Of a stretch of 64,000 nucleotides of DNA, positions 34,286-43,602 are shown one piece after another. The stretch comes from Hymenobacter jeongseonensis (GTDB lineage: Bacteria; Bacteroidota; Bacteroidia; Cytophagales; Hymenobacteraceae). The notes beneath the pieces were generated by a model. That model did no database searches. It was not told the origin of the DNA and saw only the letters and a program-made list of their open reading frames with translations. Position 1 is the first letter of the stretch. Each line of letters starts with the position of its first letter. The DNA lies in contig NZ_JADQDQ010000008.1 of the NCBI RefSeq assembly GCF_015694725.1, positions 62,001 to 126,000 of the forward strand. The letters are read 5' to 3'. A program made the position numbers and the translations under genes.

Positions 34286-35743
34286 ATGGACGAAGCCACC
34301 CTTGCCAAATACCAGCCCGTTATCGGCCTCGAAGTACACGCTCAGTTGCTCACGCACAGCAAAATGTATTCGGCCGACGAAAACGAATACGGCGTGGCGC
34401 CGAATACCAACCTTTCGGTAATTACCCTCGGCCACCCCGGCACGCTGCCCAAGGTTAACCGCACGGCCGTGGAGTTTGCCATGAAAATGGGCTTGGCCAC
34501 CAACTGCACCATTCGGCGCGACAACCTGTTTGCGCGCAAAAACTACTTTTATCCCGACCTGCCCAAGGGCTACCAAATTACGCAGGATAAAACCCCGATT
34601 TGCCACGACGGCCACGTTGACGTGCGCTTGGCCGACGGCTCGGTGAAGAAAATCGGCGTCACGCGCATTCACATGGAGGAAGACGCGGGCAAGAGCATGC
34701 ACTTGGCCGGCGAAACCGAAACCCTCGTGGACCTGAACCGCGCCGGCGTGCCGCTGATTGAGATTGTGAGCGAGCCGGACATCCGCACCGGCGAGGAGGC
34801 TTACAACTACCTCATCGAAATAAAGAAGCTGGTGGAGTACCTCGGCATCTGCGACGGCAACATGGAAGAAGGTTCGCTGCGCTGCGACGCCAACATTTCG
34901 GTGATGCTGCAAGGCGCCGAGAAGTTCGGGATGAAGGTGGAAGTGAAGAACATGAACTCCTTCCGCAACGTGCAGCGCGCCATTGCCTACGAAATCGAGC
35001 GGCAGATTGCCATCATCGAAGCCGGTGGGGAGGTGGACAGCGAAACCCGCGGCTTCGACGCGGCCAGCGGCACCACCAACGGCCAGCGCAGCAAAGAAAC
35101 CCTGAACGACTACCGCTATTTCCCGGAGCCGGACTTGCCCCCGCTCATCATTTCCGATGAGTGGCTGCACCGCGTGGCCGCCGAACTGCCGGCCCTGCCG
35201 CAGCAGCTGTATTCGCGCTTCACAGGCGAGCTGGGCCTGAGCGACTACGACGCCTCGGTGCTGGTGGACCAGAAGGAAGTGGCCTTGTTCTTTGATGAGC
35301 TGTCGCGCCTCACGCCCAACGCCAAAGCCGCCGCCAACTGGGTGATGGGCCCCGTGAAATCCTACCTCAACGAGCGGGCCCTGACCATGGCCGATTTTCC
35401 GCTCGATACCGCCCAACTGGCCGGTATCATTGAGCTGATTGATGCGGGCAAGCTCAATTATTCGGTGGCATCTAAACAGCTCTTTCCGCATTTGCTCGAC
35501 CATCCCTCGGCCAACGCCACCGGCGCGGCCGAAAGCCTGGGCCTGCTCACGCAAGCCGACAACGGCGAACTGGCCACGCTGGTGCAGCAAGTGCTAGCCG
35601 CCAACCCCGCCAAAGTAGAGGAGTACCGGGCCGGCAAAAAGTCGCTCACGGGCATGTTCATGGGCGAGCTCATGAAGCTCACCGGCGGCAAAGCCGACCC
35701 GAAGCTGGCTAACCAGCTGCTGCGTACGGCGCTGGACGGGTAG
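34286..35743 (+). CDS. gatB: Asp-tRNA(Asn)/Glu-tRNA(Gln) amidotransferase subunit B
   Basis: GatB, with GatA and GatC, converts misacylated Glu-tRNA-Gln or Asp-tRNA-Asn to the amide form. The 485-residue protein has the GatB core: YQPVIGLEVHAQL at residues 10-22, LGHPGTLPKVN, ARKNYFYPDLPKGYQI, HMEEDAGKSMH, DLNRAGVPLIEIVSEPD and RCDANISVM, then a C-terminal YqeY-like helical tail (from about 330). Length agrees with the family. gatA and gatC are not adjacent, which is common in Bacteroidota. Upstream is a TACCTTTA box. Confidence 0.97.
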   Translation: MDEATLAKYQPVIGLEVHAQLLTHSKMYSADENEYGVAPNTNLSVITLGHPGTLPKVNRTAVEFAMKMGLATNCTIRRDNLFARKNYFYPDLPKGYQITQDKTPICHDGHVDVRLADGSVKKIGVTRIHMEEDAGKSMHLAGETETLVDLNRAGVPLIEIVSEPDIRTGEEAYNYLIEIKKLVEYLGICDGNMEEGSLRCDANISVMLQGAEKFGMKVEVKNMNSFRNVQRAIAYEIERQIAIIEAGGEVDSETRGFDAASGTTNGQRSKETLNDYRYFPEPDLPPLIISDEWLHRVAAELPALPQQLYSRFTGELGLSDYDASVLVDQKEVALFFDELSRLTPNAKAAANWVMGPVKSYLNERALTMADFPLDTAQLAGIIELIDAGKLNYSVASKQLFPHLLDHPSANATGAAESLGLLTQADNGELATLVQQVLAANPAKVEEYRAGKKSLTGMFMGELMKLTGGKADPKLANQLLRTALDG

Positions 35744-35885
35744 GTTGTCGAACTGCCGCGCATTGCACTCAGTTTAGTTGTGCGCATACCAGGGCTTGGT
35801 GACTCAAGCCCTGGAACAATAAACTTTCCCCCGTGCGTTGGCCATTTATATGCACAAGCATCAGCGTATGTTACATCCTTCCACT

Positions 35886-37001
35886 ATGATTAAATCTGTT
35901 TTTCTGGCCGCCACGGTGCTGACCCTGGCCAATGCTTGCCAAAACGCCGATGCCGCCGATGGCTACGAAGTGTCGGGCCAGCTAAAGAACGCGCCGGCCG
36001 GTACCGTCATCCGGCTCTCCGAATTGGTGTCGAACCAGTTTGTAGAAAAAGGCCAGACCAAAACCGACGCCTCGGGTAAATTTACCCTCAAAGGAACCAG
36101 CCCAACGGCGGGCATTTTCCAGCTGAAGGTGGACGACGCCAACCAGGTGCTGTTGATGCTGGACAACAAAACCAAGGTGCAACTCAGTGGCGATGCCAAA
36201 AGCCTGCCCGTGACCTACACCGTGAAGGGCAGCAAGGATGCCGAAGTGCTCCGGCAGCTCACGCAAGTGATGCAGGGCTCCAAAACCGAGATGGAAAGCC
36301 TGGGCCAACGCTACAACGCGGCTGGCCAGGCGGGCAAAGCCGACGAAATGAAGGCCATCGAACAGCAGTTCTATACCATTCAGGGCCGCAACAACAACAA
36401 GATTAAAACCTTGATTCGGCAGAACGCCACGACGGTGGTAGGCGGTTTCGCGGTCGGCGCCTTCCTCAATCCGGACGAAGAATTTCAGTTCGCTGATTCC
36501 ATTGCATCCGTTCAGCGCAAGGCCAATCCCAATTCTCCTTTCACCAAGGAGCTAACGGCGCGATTAGAGCCTATGCGGGCGACGGCCACCGGCGCCATGG
36601 CCCCGGAAATCAACCTAGCAAAGCCAACGGGGGGCAACATGGCCCTTAGCAGCCTGCGCGGGAAGTACGTGTTGCTGGATTTCTGGGCCAGCTGGTGCGG
36701 CCCCTGCCGCCAGGAAAATCCCAACGTGGTAAAGGCCTATAATCAGTTTAAGGACAAGGGTTTTACCATTTATTCAGTGTCGCTGGACCAAGACAAAGGC
36801 AAATGGGAAAAAGCCATTCAGACCGACGGTTTGACCTGGCACCACGTTTCGGACCTGGCCGGCTGGAATAGCGTAGGTGGAGCAGCCTACGGCGTAAAAT
36901 CCATCCCGCAATCTTACCTGATTGACCCACAAGGCAAGATTATCGCCAAAAACCTGCGCGGCGAAGCCCTCGCCGCCAAGCTGGCCGAGGTGCTCAAGTA
37001 A
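35886..37001 (+). CDS. TlpA-like thioredoxin lipoprotein with DUF4369-type N-terminus
   Basis: The 371-residue product begins MIKSVFLAATVLTLANAC, a lipoprotein signal (Cys18), which decides the start within a longer frame. Residues about 25-110 are a DUF4369-like beta domain (YEVSGQLKNAPAGTVIRLSE), residues about 110-225 are helical, and the C-terminal 130 residues are a TlpA/AhpC-TSA-type thioredoxin with LLDFWASWCGPCRQENP, including the CGPC redox pair, and the cis-Pro region SIPQSYLIDP. It probably reduces or oxidises thiols in periplasmic proteins. A perfect palindromic terminator follows 10 bp after the stop. Confidence 0.9.
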   Translation: MIKSVFLAATVLTLANACQNADAADGYEVSGQLKNAPAGTVIRLSELVSNQFVEKGQTKTDASGKFTLKGTSPTAGIFQLKVDDANQVLLMLDNKTKVQLSGDAKSLPVTYTVKGSKDAEVLRQLTQVMQGSKTEMESLGQRYNAAGQAGKADEMKAIEQQFYTIQGRNNNKIKTLIRQNATTVVGGFAVGAFLNPDEEFQFADSIASVQRKANPNSPFTKELTARLEPMRATATGAMAPEINLAKPTGGNMALSSLRGKYVLLDFWASWCGPCRQENPNVVKAYNQFKDKGFTIYSVSLDQDKGKWEKAIQTDGLTWHHVSDLAGWNSVGGAAYGVKSIPQSYLIDPQGKIIAKNLRGEALAAKLAEVLK

Positions 37002-37010
37002 TTGCTTTTA

Positions 37011-37058
37011 AACAACAAAAAAGGCCCGTCTGCATGCAGACGGGCCTTTTTTGTTGTT
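37011..37058 (+). terminator. perfect palindromic rho-independent terminator
   Basis: A 24-nt arm (37011-37034) is followed directly by its exact reverse complement (37035-37058), with core GGCCCGTCTGCA and flanking A-rich and T-rich runs. It serves the TlpA-like gene and possibly also the convergent gene ending at 37161. Confidence 0.88.
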
Positions 37059-37160
37059 CAGAATTAAATTATAAAGCAGCATGCCTGGCTGCAAACGCTC
37101 CATAGAATTGCCCAAGCGGCTTTCTGTTCTATGGGAGGGCCGCTGCTGCTGTTGGTCAAC

Positions 37161-37943
37161 TTAGCCCAGAAACATGCGCTGCAAGCCGGGCCAGAGACGC
37201 TTCTTCAGGCTAACGTCGTATTCGACCAAATCAACGGTGGCGGAGGACAGGTAGGAGAGGTTCAGGCTGGGGAAAAGGACCGGTTCGTATATCTGCGTGT
37301 TGCGGATGGTGGTATCCAGCAGGTTTTTGCCGAAGGCAACGATGTGCGTGGCAGCTAGCTCCCGGCGCAGGTTCACAAGCGCGACGGGCAGGTCCGATTC
37401 CACGTTGACGAGGACAACATCGGCCATTACCAGGCCCAGCGCCTGGAGCATCTTATTCAAAAAAACGTTGCGGTGCAGCTTAAGAAATTGCTCCTGCGGC
37501 AACCGGAACAAGAAAATCACGCCTGCTGCATTGCTGCCCAGCGTGGTAAACGGGGTAAGCATTACCGGTGGTACTGCGGGCACCGCGGGCGGCTCTGTGG
37601 CCGGAGGCACCATTGGCCGCAGGGGCGCCGCGATAGGGGCTACTGCAACTGGCAAGGCCGGCTGCTCGACGGAAGGAGTTGCAGCCGGATAGGCTGGTTC
37701 GGGCATCGTTTGGGGGTGGACGTAGCTGCTGGCGAGCCGTTCGAGGCCTGCCGAGGGGTTGCTATAGCCTCTGGAAGGCAGCTGCACTTCACGCACCGGC
37801 TTTACCACCGCTTTCTGGGGCGGGTCGGGTACTTTGGCGGGTAGTGGGGCTTCGGGTGCGGGCGCCGGGGCTGGCTCCGACGGCACATAGAGGGTCACGT
37901 CGGTGTAGAAGTTTTGCAGGAAGGCAAGCTTTTCAGCAGACAT
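37161..37943 (-). CDS. Pro/Ala-rich protein of unknown function
   Basis: The 260-residue protein has no signal peptide. After MSAEKLAFLQNFYTDVTLYV comes a long low-complexity linker rich in Pro, Ala and Val (residues about 22-135), then a folded C-terminal domain (about 140-260) with FLFRLPQEQFLKLHRNVF, ALGLVMADVVLVNVE, ELAATHIVAFGKNLL and a final KKRLWPGLQRMFLG. The conserved-looking ends joined by a disordered linker suggest an adaptor that contacts one partner at each end, as clamp-loader or replisome accessory proteins do, but I do not recognise the family. It is probably co-transcribed with the acyl-CoA thioesterase gene 65 bp upstream. Confidence 0.6.
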   Translation of the reverse strand: MSAEKLAFLQNFYTDVTLYVPSEPAPAPAPEAPLPAKVPDPPQKAVVKPVREVQLPSRGYSNPSAGLERLASSYVHPQTMPEPAYPAATPSVEQPALPVAVAPIAAPLRPMVPPATEPPAVPAVPPVMLTPFTTLGSNAAGVIFLFRLPQEQFLKLHRNVFLNKMLQALGLVMADVVLVNVESDLPVALVNLRRELAATHIVAFGKNLLDTTIRNTQIYEPVLFPSLNLSYLSSATVDLVEYDVSLKKRLWPGLQRMFLG

Positions 37944-38008
37944 GAGGAAGTGAATTTAAATTGACAGATGAGCCTGATTTGATTGGTAGTTGCAATTAGC
38001 AGACGCGA

Positions 38009-38527
38009 CTAGTCCAGGGCAAAAAGGGCTTTTAGCTCCTGGGCTTCGTCGGGTTTCATGCGGCCGGCCAGCACGAGGCGGAGCTGCCGGCGGCGCAAAG
38101 CGCCGTCGTAAAGGCGTATTTCTTCCTCGGACTCCGGAATGGCTTCGGGCACGTCGATGGGCCGGCCGGCCTGGTCCACAGCCACGAAAGTCAGAAAGGC
38201 TTCGTTGGTTTTTACTTTGGTGCCGCTGGGAATGTCCTCGGCCCACACGTCGATGTGGACTTCCATGCTGGAACTGAAGGCGCGCGTGACTTGGGCCTGG
38301 AGCGTGACCACGTTGCCCAGCCGGATGCTGTCGCGAAAAGAAACGTTGTCGACCGAGGCCGTCACGACGATGCGATTGGAGTGCTTTTGGGCGGAAATGG
38401 CGGCGGCGATGTCCATCAGGTGCATCATGCGGCCACCCATCAGGTTATTCAGCGTGTTGGTGTCGTTGGGCAGCACCAATTCCGTCATGATGACAAAGGA
38501 ATCGGCCACGTTTTTTTGCTTGCGCAT
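38009..38527 (-). CDS. acyl-CoA thioesterase (hotdog fold, YciA/BACH type)
   Basis: The 172-residue enzyme has the hotdog thioesterase fold. The segment VLPNDTNTLNNLMGGRMMHLMD (split here into LPNDTNTLNNLMGG and RMMHLMDIAAAI) is the signature of the cytosolic acyl-CoA hydrolase group, with the Asn and Asp needed for catalysis. VTASVDNVSFRDSIRLGNVV and FLTFVAVD are further family strands. It hydrolyses acyl-CoA to free acid and CoA; chain length is unknown. The ATG at 38527 is preferred to a TTG at 38533. It lies upstream of the Pro/Ala-rich unknown in the same direction. Confidence 0.88.
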   Translation of the reverse strand: MRKQKNVADSFVIMTELVLPNDTNTLNNLMGGRMMHLMDIAAAISAQKHSNRIVVTASVDNVSFRDSIRLGNVVTLQAQVTRAFSSSMEVHIDVWAEDIPSGTKVKTNEAFLTFVAVDQAGRPIDVPEAIPESEEEIRLYDGALRRRQLRLVLAGRMKPDEAQELKALFALD

Positions 38528-38636
38528 CAGCAAAGGGAGCTATAACGGGTGATGAAGAGCACTGCTGCCAAAAATGTAAGCCCGGCAGCAGCGCCGCAAA
38601 GGTACAGCCCGCCATCAGCCCGTACCACGCGCACGC

Positions 38637-38665
38637 AAAAGCCCCAGCCAGCAACCGGGGCTTTT
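38637..38665 (-). terminator. rho-independent terminator
   Basis: The arms AAAAGCCCC and GGGGCTTTT flank an 11-nt loop, 35 bp past the stop of the M43-like protease gene. The U run is short. Confidence 0.65.
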
Positions 38666-38699
38666 ATAATCTTAGAACAGTTTGTTTGCCTCAGGACGA

Positions 38700-40886
38700 T
38701 TATTCCACTGTGAGCTTGCTGGTGAATAGTTCGCCGTCGAGAGAAATACGCACGACGTAAATACCTGCCCGTAGCGAGCGGCCGGTGGCGAGCAATGGCA
38801 GCGTTTGGAGGCCGGCGCCGTAGATTTTGGCGGGGAGGGTGAGCACGTCGCGGCCCAGCACATCGGTCAGCCGGAGCTGCACTTGGGTAGGGGCCGTCAG
38901 GTTGAGGTGAACGGCCGTTTCGTGGGTGAGCGGATTGGGGTAAACGCTGATGCCGCGGTTGGCTAGGGCGTCGGCTTTGGTACCCAGCGGGCCAGAAATG
39001 CGCAGGTCATCCAGGAAAAAGTTGTTGGCTTGCGTGGTTCCGTTCACCATTTGAAGGCGAATTTTGAACAAGCCATTACCCTGAAACTGCGCCGGAACCG
39101 GCACGCTCAGGGTTTGCCAATCCGTGGGGGTAGCGGGCTGGAAACCGTCAATGGGCGTGAGGCCTTTCGTGCTCAGCTCTGCCGCGCTATACACAACCGG
39201 ACTGGACCAACTCGCCCCGCAGTCGCTGCTAAACGAAATGCGGAGCTGGTCACTAGTGCTGGCGGTTCGCAATGCATAGGCGCGGGCAAAGCTGAAAACG
39301 GCCGGAGTGGGCACGGCGTTGAGGTTGATATTGGGCGTTATGAGGGTGGTTACTGCCTCGGTTGGATACTGCCGGTTGTTTACCACCAGGTACGCATCGC
39401 CGGTGGCAGCGGGCAGGCCTGCCTGCCGCACCCACCGGTAATTAGAGGGCACCCCGGTGGCCGTAAGGCCCGATAATTCGTAGTTGCGCAGCGAGGGTGC
39501 CGGGAATATGTTTGGGAAGCCGGGGTTCTCAAACGACTCCGTGAAAGGGGCCATTTCGCCGCCAGTTGGTCCTTCCACCCGAATCAGATTGGTTGCGGTG
39601 CTGGTGCTGCTGCCCGCGCTGTTGGTCACCGTTTCGGTTACGGTATAAAAGCCCGCCGTGGGGTAGCTCACCGAGACGGTTTGGCCGGTGGCTGTGGCCG
39701 GGTTCCCGCCCGGGAAGGACCACGTGTAAGTAAGCGGCCCGCCGCTGGCCGTCACATTCGACGAGTAGTCACGCAAAGTCACCGGGGTATTAACGCACAC
39801 CGTGGTTCGGGCGCCGGGCGCGGTGCCAAAGGCCGCAATAGGGGCACAATTGGGGGCCGCGTAGCCGTCGTTTGTGCCCGTGGCTACCAGATTGGCGGCG
39901 GTGGTGAGGCCCGTGCGATACGTATTAAGTGCGGTGCGCATCAGCGTGCGCTGGCCCTGGGTAAACATGGTCGGACAAGACGCGTAGTCCATGAAATTCT
40001 GCACGTTGGCCACGGTGCCGCAAGGGGCGTAGTTCAAATCACATTCGTAGGTGCCGTTGGTGGGCGGGGTATCCGCTACAAAGTCGGTGTCGTTGCAATT
40101 GCCGGCAATTTCGGGGTTGTTGCCGCTGCCCCAGGTGTGCCGTAACCCAAAATAATGACCAATTTCGTGGGTAGCCACCCGGCTCAGGGCGCGCGATGGA
40201 TTGCTGGTGCCCAGGTTGCCAAAATAGTCGCCCCGAACAACAAAGCCGTCCCGGGTGGCGGAGGAATTTTGCGGCAGATTGGAGTAGCCCACAATGCCGT
40301 AGTTGCCCGTTGGGGTGCCAATGCTGTTAACCACCCAAATGTTGAGGTAGCGGGCGCGGTCCCAAATGGCCACGGCCTGCACGGCGCCGTTCTGGTTGTC
40401 GTTCACCAGAGTGGGGGCGTAGTGCCGGGTGATGCCGGTAGTGCAGTTACCGTTCGGGTCCTTTTTGGCCAGCCGAAACCGAAACCCAACCGATGCCGCA
40501 ATGGGCTGGAAAAGGGGCAGGGTGCTCACCGTGTCAGGATTGAGCTTTTGATAATCGGTATTTAGGGCCTCCAGGGCACTGAATATTTGCTCGTCGCTGA
40601 TGTTATCGGCCCCGCCGGCATGAATGACGTGCACCACCACGGGAATGGTTACGTCCGGGGCCACGGCCATGCCACGCTGCTGAAACAGCAGCTGGTTCTC
40701 CACGCTTTGGTAAAATGCGTCGGCGGCGGCTCGGGCGCCGGGGTTTTCGGCGAAGTAGCGCTCTTGCTCGGCGGTGGCCCCGCACCAGTTTCGGCCGCGG
40801 CCTTGAGCCAGTGTTTGGGCGCTGGCGTTCCAGCTACAGCAAGCAAAGGTGACAAGCAGCACCGAGGGTAAAAGATTTTTCAGCAT
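38700..40886 (-). CDS. M43-like zinc metalloprotease with PKD and T9SS sorting domains
   Basis: From the ATG at 40886 the protein is 728 residues: signal peptide (MLKNLLPSVLLVTFACCSWNASA), a pappalysin/M43-like catalytic domain with HEIGHYFGLRHTW (zinc ligands His240, His244, His250) and a downstream TDFVADTPP and QNFMDYASC Met-turn, a PKD-like domain (YTWSFPGGNPATATG, YPTAGFYTVTETVT), a jelly-roll-type region, and a C-terminal T9SS type A sorting domain (GISVYPNPLTHE, VLGRDVLT, LRAGIYVVRI, FTSKLTVE). It is secreted through type IX secretion and probably digests extracellular protein. The ATG at 40886 is chosen over 40925 because it starts the signal peptide. Confidence 0.9.
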   Translation of the reverse strand: MLKNLLPSVLLVTFACCSWNASAQTLAQGRGRNWCGATAEQERYFAENPGARAAADAFYQSVENQLLFQQRGMAVAPDVTIPVVVHVIHAGGADNISDEQIFSALEALNTDYQKLNPDTVSTLPLFQPIAASVGFRFRLAKKDPNGNCTTGITRHYAPTLVNDNQNGAVQAVAIWDRARYLNIWVVNSIGTPTGNYGIVGYSNLPQNSSATRDGFVVRGDYFGNLGTSNPSRALSRVATHEIGHYFGLRHTWGSGNNPEIAGNCNDTDFVADTPPTNGTYECDLNYAPCGTVANVQNFMDYASCPTMFTQGQRTLMRTALNTYRTGLTTAANLVATGTNDGYAAPNCAPIAAFGTAPGARTTVCVNTPVTLRDYSSNVTASGGPLTYTWSFPGGNPATATGQTVSVSYPTAGFYTVTETVTNSAGSSTSTATNLIRVEGPTGGEMAPFTESFENPGFPNIFPAPSLRNYELSGLTATGVPSNYRWVRQAGLPAATGDAYLVVNNRQYPTEAVTTLITPNINLNAVPTPAVFSFARAYALRTASTSDQLRISFSSDCGASWSSPVVYSAAELSTKGLTPIDGFQPATPTDWQTLSVPVPAQFQGNGLFKIRLQMVNGTTQANNFFLDDLRISGPLGTKADALANRGISVYPNPLTHETAVHLNLTAPTQVQLRLTDVLGRDVLTLPAKIYGAGLQTLPLLATGRSLRAGIYVVRISLDGELFTSKLTVE

Positions 40887-40956
40887 GAGCACTAAAGAAA
40901 ATAGTCGGACCCAAGAAAAAACCACGGCCCCGGCAAACGACGGAAAGGCTCGTAGC

Positions 40957-40964
40957 CAAAGTTA
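40957..40964 (-). promoter_or_regulatory. -7 box for the M43-like protease gene
   Basis: On the minus strand TAACTTTG fits TAnnTTTG exactly, about 71 nt before the start at 40886. The nearest upstream TTG is 28 nt away, too far, so only the -7 element is supported. Confidence 0.45.
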
Positions 40965-41178
40965 TCGATGATTGCCGCAGCTTTGCTCGCTGCAACTGCC
41001 TTTATTTCCGGTGTCGGGAAAGCGAGTTGGATACCGAACGCGCGACTAAGGCACGCGGTTCAATCCACTTAATTGCATTAATAAACCGCCCAGAAATCAG
41101 CTTTGGTTAACGCGAAAAATCCCCCTGGGAAGGGCAGTGGGAGAACAATTTCTTCCCGCGCGACTCCTCGCGGCGCGG

Positions 41179-41841
41179 CTATTGTTGCCAGCCGCTGGCC
41201 CCCAGCAGGGGTACAAAGCGGAATTCTTCAAATTCCTCGCGGACGAAGGACTCGGCCCCCTCACGGGTGACCCGCACCATGCGCTGGGTTTGGTTATCGC
41301 CCACGGGGATAACCAGGCGGCCGCCCACGCGCAGCTGGCGCAACAGGGCCGGCGGCAACGACGGAGCCCCGGCCGTCACCAGAATCGCATCGAAAGGCGC
41401 GCGCTCCGGCAGGCCCAGGGAGCCATCGCCGCAGTGCAGCCGGGCGCCGCTGGCACCCAAGTGAGCCAGCAGTTGCCGGGTGCGCGCAAAAAGCACTTCG
41501 TTGAACTCAATGCTATCGACGTGGGGCGTGAGGCGCAGCAGCACCGCGCACTGGTAGCCCGAGCCCGTGCCCACTTCCAGAACGTGGTCGGTGGGTTGGA
41601 GCTTAAGCAGCTGGGTTTGGTACGCTACCGTGAAGGGCTGCGAAATGGTCTGGCCTTCGCCAATGGGGAAGGCTTTGTCTTGATAGGCGTGGGCCTCAAA
41701 CGCCGGCTCAAAAAACAGGTGCCGCGGCACGGCCGCAATGGCCGCAAGCACCCGCTCATCGTGGATGCCACGCTGGCGCAGTTCGCGGACCAGCGCCCGG
41801 CGCTGGCCTTGGTGGCGGTAAGTATCGGCAGAGGAAGTCAC
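41179..41841 (-). CDS. pcm: protein-L-isoaspartate O-methyltransferase
   Basis: PCM methylates isoaspartyl residues so that damaged proteins can be repaired. The 220-residue protein has the family landmarks: RDQRALVRELRQRG-type N-terminus (here RRALVRELRQRGI), VPRHLFFEPAF, FPIGEGQTISQPF, the SAM-binding motif VLEVGTGSGYQCAVL, and a central FDAILVTAGAPSLPPALLRQL followed by GGRLVIPVG. The start codon is GTG at 41841; no better ATG exists upstream. It is divergent from the sugar transferase gene and probably monocistronic. Confidence 0.95.
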   Translation of the reverse strand: MTSSADTYRHQGQRRALVRELRQRGIHDERVLAAIAAVPRHLFFEPAFEAHAYQDKAFPIGEGQTISQPFTVAYQTQLLKLQPTDHVLEVGTGSGYQCAVLLRLTPHVDSIEFNEVLFARTRQLLAHLGASGARLHCGDGSLGLPERAPFDAILVTAGAPSLPPALLRQLRVGGRLVIPVGDNQTQRMVRVTREGAESFVREEFEEFRFVPLLGASGWQQ

Positions 41842-41993
41842 AGGAAGAAGCTTGGTCAGGAGCAGAACAGCGGCCGGGGTACCGGGGCTGTGCTCCTGGG
41901 TAAAAAAGAAATCAACAGATTGGAAACGGGGCGGGCCACCTTTTGTAACAACCCGGATGCGGTGAAGTGATAATTACACACTGCCCGTGGCCC

Positions 41994-42001
41994 TACCTTT
42001 G
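41994..42001 (+). promoter_or_regulatory. -7 box for the sugar transferase gene
   Basis: TACCTTTG matches TAnnTTTG exactly and lies 53 nt before the TTG start at 42054. No convincing -33 TTG is present. Confidence 0.45.
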
Positions 42002-42053
42002 CCCGGCGCGTTTTCCACCCATTGGCCGCTAAAATACTACCCGACCCGATACT

Positions 42054-43475
42054 TTGCTGCTGATTCGCCGCTTCCAATACTTTAAGCTCGTGGCTGCCGA
42101 TTTTGGGGCAGCGCTCCTGGCTTGGATGTGCTTTTTCCTGTTGCGCAAGTACTTGCTCAACGAACTGACGGGCTACCACTTCAACGAGGGCGCCCTGTTC
42201 GACCTGACGGCTTCGGCCCTGGCCATTGCCATTTTTTGGACTGTTCTGTACATTCTCATCGGCGAATACCGCGACATCTACCGCAAGTCGCGGCTGTCCG
42301 AGATTATCCGCCTGGCCCGGGTTTCGCTGCTGGGCGCCGTCGTTATCTTCTTCGCGCTGCTGCTCGATGACGAAGGAGTCGTGAATTACCGGCTGTACTA
42401 CAAAACCATAACGGCGTATTTTCTGCTGCATTTTTTCATTTCTGCCGTTTTCCGCACGGTGACCGTGAGTAGCATCCAACGCCAGATTCGCAAGGGGCGC
42501 ATATACTTCCCTACGCTGCTGGTGGGCTCCAACGCACTGGCTATGAGTACGTTTTACGAACTGTCGCGAACCAGTCGGCACCTGGGCTTGCGGCTCGTCG
42601 GCTTCACGCCCGTGGCCGATACCGTAGACCCGGACCTGGCGCTGGCGCTGCCCACGCCAGGTGCGTACCACCAGTTGCCGGAGTTGGTGCAAGCCCACCA
42701 GATTGAGCAGATTGTCATTGCCATTGAGCCCAGCGAGCATCGGCTCATTCAGGATATTTTGGCTCTGCTGGAGGGGACGCGGGCCCGCGTAAGCATCCTG
42801 CCCGACCTGTACCAGATGCTGCTGGGGTCGGTGAAAGTGACCCACATGTTTGGCACGCCACTCATTGAAATCAAACAGGATTTGTTGCCCGTGTGGCAGG
42901 TGGTGCTCAAGCGACTTATCGATGTGGTGGGCTCCGTGCTGTTCTTGGTACTAGCTTGCTGGGTGTATGCCTTCACGGCCCTAATGGTGAAGTTGTCGTC
43001 GCCCGGCCCGGTGTTTTACCGGCAGGAACGGATTGGCAAAAACGGGAAGCCGTTCAACATCATCAAGTTCCGGTCGATGGTGATGGATGCCGAGAAAACC
43101 GGCCCGGCCCTGAGCTCCGACTACGACCCCCGCATCACCAACTGGGGCCGCTTCATGCGCCGGGTGCGCCTCGACGAACTGCCCCAGTTCTGGAACGTGC
43201 TCAAAGGCGACATGAGCATTGTGGGACCGCGGCCGGAGCGGCAGTTTTTCATCGAGCAGATTGTGCAAATTGCGCCCCACTACCGGCACCTGCACCGCGT
43301 GCGCCCCGGTCTCACGTCGCTGGGCCAGGTGAAGTACGGCTATGCCGAAACCGTGGCGCAAATGGTGGAGCGGCTCAAATTTGATATCCTCTATATTGAG
43401 AACATGAGTTTGGCCATGGATTTCCGCGTATTGCTTTACACGCTGAAGATTATTATGGAGGGGCGCGGGAAGTAA
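42054..43475 (+). CDS. polyprenyl-phosphate sugar-1-phosphate transferase (exopolysaccharide initiation)
   Basis: This 473-residue protein starts surface polysaccharide synthesis by moving a sugar phosphate to undecaprenyl phosphate at the inner membrane. It has about four N-terminal membrane helices (residues 10-145), a CoA-binding-like Rossmann part (about 145-270), a fifth helix (LFLVLACWVYAFTALMVKL) and the bacterial sugar-transferase domain: SPGPVFYRQERIGKNGKPF, IIKFRSM, RVRLDELPQFWNVLKGDMS and VGPRPERQFF. The start is TTG at 42054, giving LLIRRFQYFKLV; no upstream ATG exists. No other polysaccharide gene is adjacent, so the donor sugar cannot be predicted. Confidence 0.9.
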   Translation: MLLIRRFQYFKLVAADFGAALLAWMCFFLLRKYLLNELTGYHFNEGALFDLTASALAIAIFWTVLYILIGEYRDIYRKSRLSEIIRLARVSLLGAVVIFFALLLDDEGVVNYRLYYKTITAYFLLHFFISAVFRTVTVSSIQRQIRKGRIYFPTLLVGSNALAMSTFYELSRTSRHLGLRLVGFTPVADTVDPDLALALPTPGAYHQLPELVQAHQIEQIVIAIEPSEHRLIQDILALLEGTRARVSILPDLYQMLLGSVKVTHMFGTPLIEIKQDLLPVWQVVLKRLIDVVGSVLFLVLACWVYAFTALMVKLSSPGPVFYRQERIGKNGKPFNIIKFRSMVMDAEKTGPALSSDYDPRITNWGRFMRRVRLDELPQFWNVLKGDMSIVGPRPERQFFIEQIVQIAPHYRHLHRVRPGLTSLGQVKYGYAETVAQMVERLKFDILYIENMSLAMDFRVLLYTLKIIMEGRGK

Positions 43476-43545
43476 ATCGGGGTGTTAAACTCCGGCCGCA
43501 ACTGTATAGTGTGGGGAGGCCCAAGCCAAAGCCTGTGCTGCCAGC

Positions 43546-43553
43546 TACCTTTG
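43546..43553 (+). promoter_or_regulatory. -7 box for mnmA
   Basis: TACCTTTG, identical to the box before the sugar transferase gene, lies 50 nt before the mnmA ATG at 43603. No clear -33 TTG is found. Confidence 0.45.
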
Positions 43554-43602
43554 CAGTTGCCGGCCGGAACCTTTCAAGCTCCGGGTGAATTGCACCACAC
43601 AT

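Noticed and set aside
34247-35590. 447-codon minus-strand frame opposite gatB
   Set aside because: Antisense shadow of a confidently identified gene; no protein-like features.
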